A stretch of 28,893 nucleotides of DNA from Pseudomonadota bacterium (GTDB lineage Bacteria; Pseudomonadota; Alphaproteobacteria; Rhizobiales; Beijerinckiaceae), in contig JAEXGT010000038.1 in assembly GCA_023450615.1 (NCBI GenBank), positions 1 to 28,893 of the forward strand, given 5' to 3'. Each line of letters opens with the position of its first letter. The stretch's first letter is position 1. Shown here in pieces: positions 22,271 through 28,893 of the stretch. The translations under genes were made by a program, and so were the position numbers. The notes under the pieces were generated by a model. The model saw nothing but the letters and a program-made list of their open reading frames with translations, was not told the origin of the DNA and searched no databases.

Positions 22271-22365
22271 CTTCTCAGAAGACCCTGCTTTTCCAATAAC
22301 TTACTGAAAATCCTCACGAAATTCCTGCCGCACAGGTACAGCACCCTGTTACAGCGGACAGATTT

Positions 22366-24075
22366 ATGCGTCGTGTGTCGAGGCTTGCGAAGCGGTATAG
22401 CGTTTATTACCTCAGATGTCCGATCCCGCGCGGTCTCCAAGCCATTCTCGGGAGATGTGAGATCAATCGCTCCCTCAAGACTACCGACCGGAAGATTGCG
22501 GTTGAGCGGCTCCTGATCTTGAGCCTTCAAACCGACCGTCTTTTTGGTGAGCTTCTTGAGATGATGAACAGCGCCAGCTCCCTCCCTGCTGAAATCCAGA
22601 GAGCCCTGGCTGATGAGTTACGTAGCGTTAGGGAAACTTGGCCCTGGGTCATGGTGAGGAGCGAGCAGGAGAGGAGCGGTCATTGCGAGCAGTTCACACA
22701 GCTGATCCAAGAGGCTGAACTCAAGCAGCACAATCAGGCTGAATGTATCCTGGAGGCATCCCACTTCCTGGATCGGCACAAGCTGTACGACCTTCATGGG
22801 AAGCGAATGAAGGCGACCCAGCTTGTCCGGTTGGGGCACCTCTCGCTCAGAGCATCAATTTCAAAGTGGAAATACGGTCTCGCACGATTGTCCGGCGCAA
22901 ACGAGTGGGAAATCGGCGACCCGGAATTGCGGGACCTGATGCAGGTGAACGTGGAGACATTGGTCTCTCACGCGCGACAGCCGATTATAACACCTGTTTA
23001 GAAAGTCAGGACGCCTCTGGAGGAGCTATTCAAGCGATACCGGGCTGAAAACGCTCATACGATGAAGGCGAACCGAGCCTATGATTTCGAGCAAGCCTTC
23101 GGTCTCTTGGCTGATACATTAGGCAGCGAAGTCGCGGCGCAGGAACTCGATAAGGCTCACATCCGAAAGGTGAAGGATGTGATGGCGCACCTTCCCATTA
23201 ATGCGAGGAAGAACCACGAGTTCAAGGAACTGACCTATCCACAGATCGCAGAGAAGAACAAGACACTCGGGCTCAAGACCATTTCCGACAGATCTCGCAA
23301 TAGGCTTCTCGGGTGTCTCAATCAGCTCATGGATTGGGCAGTGAAGGAAGGGTTCATCCAGCAGAATCCCGTCTCCAGAATGCTGCTTCGGCTTCCAAAG
23401 GAGAAGTCTGACCGGTTGCCATTCGATGGAGATGACCTCAAGCGCATTTTCAATGCTCCTACCTTCGTTGGGATGCATTCGGAGCGGTATTGGAAGAAGT
23501 CAGGGACACTCGTCGTGAGGGACAGCAATTATTGGATGCCAATTCTGGCCCTCTGCACGGGCGCACGCGCCAACGAGTTGCTGCAGTTGACGAAGAGCGA
23601 TGTTCGCCAAGAGGACGGTGTTTGGATCATCGATATCAATAAGCGGGTTAAGACCAAGGATTCTGTTCGAAAAGTTCCTTTACATCCCGAGCTGATATCC
23701 GTTGGCTTTGTGGAGTGGGCGACATCCCTCAAAATAAAACCTGACGAGCGGCTGTTCGGCGAGGTCTCACCTGCCTCTGGCGATGGAAAGTTCAGCACGA
23801 CCTATTCAAAGCGATTTGGCCGGTTCCTGGACAGCTTGAAACTGGAGGATGATCGGAAGGTTTTTCATTCCTTCCGGCACCTGTTTACCGATCTGCTGAG
23901 GGCAAAGGCGGATGATGGAGTCATCAAAGCGATCTTGGGACATGACGATCCATCCGTCACATCGCGCTACGGCAAGGGATATCCTCTTCAACGTTTGCAC
24001 GAAGCGGTCAGTGCGGTCATTTTACCTGTCGATCTTTCGCACCTGCATTCAAAGCGGATGAAGGCAGCATCCTGA
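22366..24075 (+). pseudogene. Tyrosine-recombinase integrase interrupted by an in-frame TAG
   Basis: Read as one frame this is a 569-residue phage/island integrase. An N-terminal DUF6538-like region (KRYSVYYLRCPIPRGLQ...) is followed by an arm/core-binding domain (about 215-330) and the catalytic domain. All catalytic residues are present: R401 (TGARANELL), a Lys in RVKTKDSVRK, H501-x-x-R504 (HSFRH), H526 (GHDDP) and Y535 (SRYGKGY). The frame is cut by TAG at 22999-23001 (codon 212). The sequence directly after it continues normally in the same frame (TPLEELFKRYRAEN), so one base change caused the break. A 337-residue downstream product could start at the ATG at 23062 but would lack the N-terminal domain. 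Integrates at the adjacent tRNA by inference. Confidence 0.88.
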
Positions 24076-24293
24076 CCCATCTCCACACCCTAACCGATAT
24101 CGATGCCGATGGTTCGGGTAGGAGCGAAATTGGCAGTTTGGGATTTTAAAGGCTTTTGGAGAGGTCGATCATAGTGCGATCTTTCTCTTATAGGACAAGG
24201 CAAAGAGCCCCTTGAGGAGGGGACTCTCATAAACACGCTGAAGGCAGATAGTAGATTATAATAAGGCCCCACTTATCGGTTACGGCATATTGG

Positions 24294-24840
24294 TTATGTC
24301 TCAGATGGATCAGAATCCGAACGTGAGCTTTCCTCGGAAGGGAGAGAGGTGGATGAGGTCGTTACGTTGCCGGTTTCCGTGAGGATGGATTCGAAAGCGT
24401 CGTCCAGATAGGTTTGATGGCTCTCGACGGTACGATCGACACCTAGCGTCTGAAGATATGTTTCGAGATCGCCACGTTCGGTGAGAATTGCATGTACTTC
24501 CTTTTGAAACTCATTGAGTTGGGGAATATGCTCATCGCGTTCCGTTTGGGTTTTCTCCCTGGTTTAGGCGTTTCACGTGTTTCGTAATCTTGCTCGGCGT
24601 TTATGCGGATAGCGAGACCTGGGAAACCCAGAGAGTGTTGTAACCAGACCAGAATCGCGAGTTCATGTTCGGAGAAGGCTTTTGACTCCCTACGGAACTC
24701 TGGGTCCGCGGTGGTGTTCTCGGAAAAGCGGATCAGTTGAGGTTCTGGTAGCTGCCTGCCTTTCGTGCGCTCATTCCTATAAATGGGCTTATGCGCAATT
24801 CGCGGACGATGATCCTCACGCGTTCGCGAGGATTGCTCTC
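24294..24840 (-). pseudogene. Unidentified gene, 5'-truncated and frameshifted
   Basis: The minus strand carries a long natural-looking reading frame without a start codon. From about 24838 it reads ...HKPIYRNERTKGRQLPEPQL, then F-S-E-N-T-T-A-D-P-E-F-R-R-E, SEHELAILVWLQHSLGFPGL and TPKPGRKPKR. At about 24550 it shifts frame and continues ERDEHIPQLNEFQKEVHAIL, TERGDLETYLQTLGVDRT and an acidic Ser/Thr/Glu tail to TAA at 24294. I do not recognise the protein. The 5' end is lost where the IS6 copy begins (about 24841). Function unknown; probably the remains of an island gene. The 24076-24293 gap before it shows only a small hairpin (AGAGCCCCT/AGGGGACTCT) and no gene. Confidence 0.6.
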
Positions 24841-24876
24841 ATCATTCTCAGCTCCCAGGGCAGGTGTGGCAGAGGG

Positions 24877-25560
24877 ATGAAGAAGACCCGTCATCCCCGC
24901 TGTGCCTGCCACCGCTTTCCGGCTGAAGTGATCAGCTATACCGTCTGGCTGTATTTCCGATTTCCGCTCAGCCTGCGCATGGTCGAGGAGATGTTGGCCG
25001 CCCCCGGCATCCTGGTCAGCCATGAGACCGTCCGGCAGTGGCTCCTGAAGTTCGGTCAGGGCTTTACTCACCAGATCCATCGTTGTCTTCCAGCTGTTGG
25101 AGACAAGTGGCACCTGGATGAGGTCGTGATCAGCATCGTGGGCAAAAAGCATTGGCTCTGGCGCGCTGTCGATCATCACGGAGCCGTGCTCGACATTCTG
25201 GTTCAGAGCCGCCGGAATGCCAAGGCGGCTAAGCGCCGGACATCGTTCCACGAGTGATGATTACCGATAAACTCGCTAGCTACGTGCGGCCAAGCGAGAG
25301 ATCATGCCGGGTGTCGAGCATCGGCAGCATAAGAGTTTGAACAATCGAGCCGAGAACAGCCATCAGCCGACCCGACGGTGCGAGCGCATCATGGAACGCT
25401 TCAAGTCAGCTGGGCAGGCCCAGCGCTTTCTGTCCGCTCACGATCAGGTTGCGAACCTCTTCGCCTTCCCACAAATTCCAACGCCGCTGAACATCGCGAG
25501 GCCCGCTCCCAGGCCTTTACTGCTTGGGCCGAAGTGACAGGCGTTGCCATGAGCTTCTGA
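24877..25560 (+). pseudogene. IS6-family transposase, degenerate
   Basis: DDE transposase of the IS6 family: RFPAEVISYTVWLYFRFPLS, LRMVEEMLAAPGILVSHETV, KWHLDEVVISIVGKKHWLWR (first catalytic Asp) and DILVQSRRNAKAAKR. Thereafter at least three lesions: a small deletion/frameshift near 25235-25255, a one-base shift near 25288, and another near 25475. The remaining frames still show V-M-I-T-D-K-L-A (second Asp), MPGVEHRQHKSLNNRAENSH, GQAQRFLSAHDQV and AWAEVTGVA. It cannot give a full-length protein. Its left end cuts the unidentified minus-strand gene. Confidence 0.88.
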
Positions 25561-25588
25561 TCCGGCGCCCAAGGGAGGCGCTTTGCCT

Positions 25589-25771
25589 TCAGCTCGTTAA
25601 ATTGACGGTGCCCTTCAGCGCCCATTGGCGGACTGTCTCATAGGAGACGAGAACGCCCCGCTCGACCAGCATCTCCTCGACCAGCCGCAAGCTCAGAGGA
25701 AAGCGAAAATACAACCAGACCGCATGAGCGATGATCTGGGGTGCGAACCGATGGCGCTTGTAGATGACAGA
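25589..25771 (-). pseudogene. IS6-family transposase, N-terminal fragment
   Basis: The minus strand reads IYKRHRFAPQIIAHAVWLYF, RFPLSLRLVEEMLVERGVLV, SYETVRQWALK and then breaks into unrelated residues and a stop. This is the first third of an IS6-type transposase related to, but distinct from, the copy to its left (for example A-P-Q-I-I-A-H versus P-A-E-V-I-S-Y), in the opposite orientation. No start codon is obvious. The abrupt loss after residue W-A-L-K points to a deletion between the two IS copies. Confidence 0.85.
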
Positions 25772-25813
25772 TTAGCTCATGCCAGCCCGTCTACATAGCG
25801 CCAATCATACTCA

Positions 25814-25897
25814 GGTTAACGTGACAACGCTCTGACGGGCTTGTTCATTCCGGACCATCTACACGCCGTGTCACCATGTCCGGGTTAACGTGGCAAC
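25814..25897. repeat. Two copies of an IS-end-like motif, 69 bases apart
   Basis: GGTTAACGTGACAAC (25814-25828) and GGTTAACGTGGCAAC (25883-25897) differ at one base and lie in the same orientation upstream of the minus-strand transposase fragment. They probably mark terminal repeats of one or two nested IS6-type insertions. The second abuts the truncated anti-sigma gene. Confidence 0.55.
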
Positions 25898-26142
25898 ACC
25901 GCGCGCCTCCAGCGCGCCGCAATAACGATAATGCGCAGTCGCTCAGGGATGTACTGCTCCCTCTCTCCCCAAAGACGATGTTTGAGTTCTTGACGAACCT
26001 TCTTGTAAGACCGTAGGCGCTCTGCTGTCTCTGGATGATGGCTCAAATAGACCTCGATTTCAGTGGCTCGACCCGGATCAAGCCTCCCATCCACATATGC
26101 CTGAAGGTCGTCGTCATCGACGCGACCCTCATCGTTGCTCAT
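25885..26142 (-). pseudogene. Anti-sigma factor, truncated by IS end
   Basis: The first 65-70 of 85 residues match the N-terminal part of RsiW-like anti-sigma factors: DDDDLQAYVDGRLDPGRATE, then I-E-V-Y-L-S-H-H-P-E-T-A-E-R-L and a long helix to E-R-L-R-I. The rest (I-V-I-A-A-R-W-R-R-A-V-L-P-R) reads into the IS-end motif and is not family sequence. The normal membrane helix and periplasmic domain are missing. It lies 22 bases after the sigma gene, as usual for a sigma/anti-sigma pair. It lacks the H-x-x-x-C-x-x-C zinc motif. The fragment might still bind the sigma factor but could not be membrane-tethered. Confidence 0.8.
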
Positions 26143-26164
26143 TTAAACTGCTCACGGGCACAGC

Positions 26165-26653
26165 TTAGCTCCCTTCAAGATAGCGGCGTAGGTTTTCACG
26201 CCCCCGGCTCAGGCGTGACATGACTGTTCCGATTGGAATGCCCAACACCTGCGCAGTCTCCATATAGGACAGTTCTTCAACGCCGATCAGAAACATAACC
26301 TCACGCTGCTCGATTGGCAGGATTGCAAGCCCTAAGAGGACATCGCGTACGTCCAAGCGTTCCTCCTGGACTGGACCCTTTGACATTATCATCTTGTCAT
26401 CAAGTTCAGCGAGGTCGACCTGATTGCCACGTCTCGAATGAGAACGTAGGTGAGAGACAAAGACGTTATGTAGGATCGAGAAAAGCCAGGGGCGCACCTC
26501 CGCTGTCGGTTCGCGAAGATGCCATCGCCGGACCGCAAGCTCTAGACAGTCCTGAACAAGATCATCAGCCAGATCGCGATTGTGGGTTAGAGCGAAGGCG
26601 TAGCGACGTAGATCCGGTATCTTAGGCTCGATTAGGGCCGTCATCTCATCCAT
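26165..26653 (-). CDS. ECF RNA polymerase sigma factor
   Basis: 162 residues. Region 2: PDLRRYAFALTHNRDLADDL, V-Q-D-C-L-E-L-A, R-P-W-L-F-S-I-L-H-N. Region 4: LPIEQREVMFLIGVEELSYM, E-T-A-Q-V-L-G-I-P-I-G-T-V-M-S-R-L-S-R-G-R. Both are intact. No extra C-terminal domain. Start taken at the ATG at 26653 (MDEMTALIEP), with AGGGA 7 bases upstream; an ATG at 26659 is too close to that site. Its anti-sigma partner downstream is truncated, so if expressed it may be unregulated. It is divergent from the exported-peptide locus, whose promoter could be a target (inference from position). Confidence 0.92.
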   Translation of the reverse strand: MDEMTALIEPKIPDLRRYAFALTHNRDLADDLVQDCLELAVRRWHLREPTAEVRPWLFSILHNVFVSHLRSHSRRGNQVDLAELDDKMIMSKGPVQEERLDVRDVLLGLAILPIEQREVMFLIGVEELSYMETAQVLGIPIGTVMSRLSRGRENLRRYLEGS

Positions 26654-27235
26654 GACCATTCCCTGGATCCGTCCGTTCGGAAGGATAGCGACAGCGGAAC
26701 TGCGATGTTTAACCCCTAACTCTTTCGTCGCTTCTTAAGCACACCTATCCATAGGCGGTAGAAGCATTCACCTTCCTTATTGGTACCTATTCTTCGTAGG
26801 CTAAGCTCAAAATATCTTGTCTTCGCGTGGAATAAGGATCTGCTCTCAGCGTATATCGCATCAACAAGGGCACTGATCGACAGGCATCAGCTAAAATAAA
26901 GAGAGGATATGCCATGGCTGTCATTGTGCGTTGATAAATATAGATTATTTCCCAGTATAGACTCTGAACGAAGTTTTAACGAATATACACAAGATAAGTC
27001 TTTCCATGATAAAAGGAATGGCTGTGTATTTTCTATTTCTGATATTATTATATTGAGCATTGTTATTATATGAATGCATGAATTCTATATTCGTTATATA
27101 GGCAATACCTAATTTTATTTATTTTAATTTAATAGTAGTTGATGTATTTATTTGAATTGCACTCGCACTCGCTGGGTCAATCTCCAGCCCTTGCAAGATG
27201 CAAACACCGCGATGACTTTCATCAGGAGGTTCATG
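26654..27235. other. AT-rich intergenic region upstream of the peptide locus
   Basis: About 580 bases with no supported gene. The stretch 26930-27150 is extremely AT-rich and contains a 17-base palindrome, CTATAT-tcgtt-ATATAG (27085-27101), followed by ATTTTATTTATTTTAATTTA. Promoters of the sigma gene (leftward) and the peptide gene (rightward) must lie here, but I cannot fix -35/-10 elements. The composition suggests DNA from a different source or an H-NS/MucR-type silenced region. Confidence 0.5.
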
Positions 27236-27394
27236 ATGCGCGACTTGACAACAGACGAACTCGGTCATGTTTATGGTGCCGGTTACTGCAAGTATCCTCA
27301 TAAGCATTCAAAGAAATCAAGGAAGCATTCTAAGAAGTCTTGTAAGAGGTCTCGGAAGTCAAAGAAGTCAACGAGAAAGCATTGTGGCTATTAA
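27236..27394 (+). CDS. Exported cationic peptide precursor with double-glycine leader
   Basis: 52 residues; ATG at 27236 (also 27233) with AGGAGG at 27224-27229. The leader MRDLTTDELGHVYGA fits the double-glycine consensus: L at -12, E at -8, L at -7, V at -4, G-A at -2/-1. The predicted core starts GYCKYPH and ends RKHCGY: 37 residues with 12 Lys, 4 Arg, 4 His, 7 Ser and 3 Cys and no acidic residue. Residues 23-50 are four 7-residue repeats (KHSKKSR, KHSKKSC, KRSRKSK, KSTRKHC) encoded by 21-bp units. The downstream HlyD-type gene supports export and leader cleavage by a peptidase-containing ABC transporter. Could be a bacteriocin, a modified RiPP or a metal/nucleic-acid-binding secreted peptide; I know no described family like it. 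Confidence 0.82.
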   Translation: MRDLTTDELGHVYGAGYCKYPHKHSKKSRKHSKKSCKRSRKSKKSTRKHCGY

Positions 27395-27402
27395 ACTCCA
27401 GC

Positions 27403-27432
27403 GCGCCGCCGTTAAATCCTTGGCGGCGGCGC
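27403..27432 (+). promoter_or_regulatory. GC-rich intercistronic hairpin after the peptide gene
   Basis: GCGCCGCCG (27403-27411), 12-base loop, CGGCGGCGC (27424-27432), a perfect 9-bp all-GC stem 9 bases after the peptide stop codon. No T-run follows. Such hairpins often protect the upstream message and reduce read-through, giving much peptide and little of the downstream proteins. Confidence 0.7.
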
Positions 27433-27466
27433 ATCCCACGAACATACGTCGACGGGATGAAGAACC

Positions 27467-28435
27467 ATGGATGCACTGATTGGGGAAGTTCGCCCCGAAC
27501 AGGTTGCGGGGAATGAGGGTCGCGACAGGGATGCCATTCAGGAGGAGATCATGCTCCTGGGACAGCCAACCCTCGGCCGCTATCTTGACTACATGACTGA
27601 GACCGTCATCGGGGGTGCCAGTCTCCAACGCAATGTGCTCGTCGATGAGTGGCGCGCAGCCAATGACCTTTACTACGATCTGGAGACCAGCGAAGCCGGC
27701 TTGGCGGATCACGTCGAAATCCTAGACCTGCCAGCCCCTTTGAAGCCGCTGGTCAGTGCGATCAGGGCGGAATCTAGCTACAGACGGGCATTCGACATGC
27801 TACCGACGCGCTTTGCGATGGTTCAGCTGGATCGAGTGGTTGCGAGCCAGAGGCGGGTGAACTTGTCACATGCCAAGCGCCTGCGCGCGCACTTGGGAGC
27901 GTCGCCATCACTCGAGCAACTCTTCCGATTCAGTCTGCCGCTCGATCGGCCCGATGTTCGCGTCGGCATGCATCCATCTGGGAAGAACCGCTTCACATTA
28001 TGGTCCGAGTCCTCGGATTTCCGGTTCCAGGAAGCAGTTCTGTTCCGACCTGAGCAGATCGCCGAGCATGCGGCCAAGGGCGTTGTTAGCGGAGTGGTCG
28101 GGCTCATGGTGGGGTTCGGCTCTAACTTCCTGTGCGCCGCCCAGTCGGGCAGCCGGCTCCTGCTCGTTAACGGGCACCACCGAGCATATGCCCTTTTGGA
28201 GCAGGGCATCACCCACGCCCCTTGTATTATTGAGACTGTCACTCGTCTGGACGAACTCGCCCTGGTTGCCGACAGTGACGTGCTGGAGGCGCCTGCCTTC
28301 TACTTCAAATCACCCCGGCCGCCCTTGCTTAAAGACTTCCTCGATCCTCGAATCCGCAAGGTGGTGTCAGTACCGCGGAAAGTTCACATGATCGATGTCA
28401 GCTTCAAGATACGGGAGTACTCTGTCTCCGATTGA
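27467..28435 (+). CDS. ParB/sulfiredoxin-like protein of the exported-peptide locus
   Basis: 322 residues, soluble, no signal peptide. The C-terminal half has L-L-L-V-N-G-H-H-R-A-Y-A-L-L-E-Q-G-I-T-H-A-P with N235-G-H-H-R239, the nucleotide-binding/catalytic signature of the ParB/Srx fold (G-x-H-R-x-x-A). It is preceded by a conserved-looking V-V-G-L-M-V-G-F-G-S-N-F-L and followed by RPPLLKDFLDPRIRKVVSVP. The N-terminal half is helical and unassigned. In the broader family this fold includes nucleases, kinases and ADP/ATP-using enzymes; the substrate here is unknown. Position between a double-glycine peptide and an HlyD protein suggests peptide maturation, immunity or regulation. ATG at 27467 has only a weak GGGA upstream. 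Confidence 0.75.
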   Translation: MDALIGEVRPEQVAGNEGRDRDAIQEEIMLLGQPTLGRYLDYMTETVIGGASLQRNVLVDEWRAANDLYYDLETSEAGLADHVEILDLPAPLKPLVSAIRAESSYRRAFDMLPTRFAMVQLDRVVASQRRVNLSHAKRLRAHLGASPSLEQLFRFSLPLDRPDVRVGMHPSGKNRFTLWSESSDFRFQEAVLFRPEQIAEHAAKGVVSGVVGLMVGFGSNFLCAAQSGSRLLLVNGHHRAYALLEQGITHAPCIIETVTRLDELALVADSDVLEAPAFYFKSPRPPLLKDFLDPRIRKVVSVPRKVHMIDVSFKIREYSVSD

Positions 28436-28502
28436 GAGACGCGGCCGTGTTGAGAGGCGCGCTGTTGCAAGGGGGTGCAAAAAAGCACGAGGGAGGCGAC
28501 GC

Positions 28503-28893
28503 ATGAGTGAGACCCCCCGTGGGGAGGAAAAAGCTGTATTCCCGGACGCAGGTCCCCTTTCCATGCAGTCGCAGGATATGGCGCGACAACCAGCGCAACC
28601 ACTCTTTCGCCCGGAGGTCATGGTCGAACACCAATCACAGTGGCTTGGGACGGTATTGCTAGAGCCAAAGATCACACATTGGATGTTCGCCGCGCTATCC
28701 CTGCTGGCCACCGCCGCAGTGCTCGGTATGCTGTTCTTCACGTCCTACACCCGCAAAGCCCGCATCAATGGCTGGCTGGTGCCGCAGCAGGGCTTAGTGC
28801 GGGTCTTCGCGCCGCAGGCGGGGGTAATCACCCAAATCAACGTGAAGGAAGGCGCAGAGGTGAAGAAGGGTGCGCTCCTGCTGGCAATCTCTA
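28503..28893 (+). CDS. HlyD/CvaA-type membrane fusion protein (3' end outside window)
   Basis: First 130 residues. Start ATG 28503 with GGAGG 6 bases upstream. A cytoplasmic N-terminus of about 60 residues contains the colicin-V-exporter-type motif P-L-F-R-P-E-V. It is followed by W-L-G-T-V-L-L-E-P, one membrane helix (about 61-81, MFAALSLLATAAVLGMLFF), then Y-T-R-K-A-R-I-N-G-W-L-V-P-Q-Q-G and the first half of the biotinyl-lipoyl hairpin (VFAPQAGVITQINVKEGAEV, then K-K-G-A-L-L-L-A-I). This is the CvaA/HlyD accessory protein that links a peptidase-type ABC exporter to an outer-membrane channel. The transporter gene is expected just past the window. Confidence 0.92.
   Translation, partial: MSETPRGEEKAVFPDAGPLSMQSQDMARQPAQPLFRPEVMVEHQSQWLGTVLLEPKITHWMFAALSLLATAAVLGMLFFTSYTRKARINGWLVPQQGLVRVFAPQAGVITQINVKEGAEVKKGALLLAIS

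Larger units (their letters stand above)
22250..28893. mobile_element. tRNA-Met-associated genomic island (right end outside window)
   Basis: Begins at the 3' end of tRNA-Met with a tyrosine integrase and continues through decayed genes, IS6 fragments, a regulatory pair and an exported-peptide locus. Base composition is clearly more AT-rich than the chromosome to the left, most strongly at 26900-27150. I find no second copy of the tRNA 3' end in the window, so the right boundary is not seen and the extent is inferred. Confidence 0.55.

Noticed and set aside
24090..24272. 60-codon minus-strand frame after the integrase
   Set aside because: No ribosome site or recognisable sequence; overlaps a small hairpin.
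27302..27385. The four 21-bp repeats as a CRISPR array or noncoding satellite
   Set aside because: The repeats are contiguous without spacers, lie inside a frame with a strong ribosome site, and diverge in a way that keeps the K/S/R pattern.
27236..27394. Histone-like or protamine-like DNA-binding protein
   Set aside because: The Lys/Ser/Arg repeats allow it, but the precise double-glycine leader and neighbouring export gene favour a secreted peptide. It remains an alternative activity of the mature peptide.
22194..28893. Right-hand att repeat of the island within the window
   Set aside because: I looked for a second copy of the tRNA-Met 3' end sequence and found none by eye.

Overview
The window looks like chromosome of a high-GC alphaproteobacterium of the order Hyphomicrobiales, probably a Microvirga- or Methylobacterium-like member of the Methylobacteriaceae. 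The evidence is the CtrA/ChpT/SciP cell-cycle set, an EipA (DUF1134) envelope protein, EcfG-type general-stress promoters (GGAAC-N16/17-CGTT) and an alphaproteobacterial SOS box (GTTC-N7-GTTC). The genus is inferred from gene content only.

Left third (1-10300): a chemoreceptor gene cut by the window edge, then a dense general-stress block. It holds a GlsB/YeaQ-type membrane protein, a DUF2892 protein, a DUF892/YciE ferritin-like protein, a four-gene membrane operon (two ElaB/YqjD-like proteins, a Holin-X protein, a DUF3618 protein), a receiver-only regulator overlapping a UvsE-type UV-damage endonuclease, a second receiver-only regulator, a frameshifted SWIB gene, a secreted Cys-His-Asp protein, a D-amino-acid transaminase and a small secreted protein. 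Six sites match the EcfG consensus exactly or almost exactly and one more has a single -35 mismatch, so much of this block probably forms one PhyR/EcfG regulon.

Middle (10400-22200): a membrane-anchored coiled-coil protein; a gene-poor stretch with a 101-bp palindromic repeat and a LexA-type promoter that has no recognisable gene behind it; eipA and cysQ; then a cell-cycle neighbourhood. This contains chpT, ctrA, fliJ, a stand-alone FlbD-like Fis domain and sciP, with near-consensus CtrA boxes (TTAA-N7-TTAA) and GANTC sites in the gaps. A GNAT protein, a UPF0104 membrane protein, mnmA, a PmtA-like methyltransferase and a small conserved protein follow.

Right part (22194-28893): a tRNA-Met(CAU) gene is followed at once by a tyrosine integrase carrying an in-frame amber codon, which is the layout of a tRNA-integrated genomic island. 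The island is decayed: a 5'-truncated and frameshifted gene, two fragmentary IS6-family transposases facing each other, and an ECF sigma factor whose anti-sigma gene is cut short by an IS end. After about 580 bp of very AT-rich DNA comes the most interesting locus. It is a 52-residue peptide with a canonical double-glycine leader (MRDLTTDELGHVYGA) and a strongly cationic 37-residue core built from four 7-residue K/S/H/R/C repeats between GYC and CGY ends. Next are a GC-rich intercistronic hairpin, a 322-aa protein with a ParB/sulfiredoxin-like NGHHR motif, and the start of an HlyD/CvaA-type membrane fusion protein. I read this as an exported-peptide (bacteriocin or RiPP-like) system whose ABC exporter lies beyond the window.
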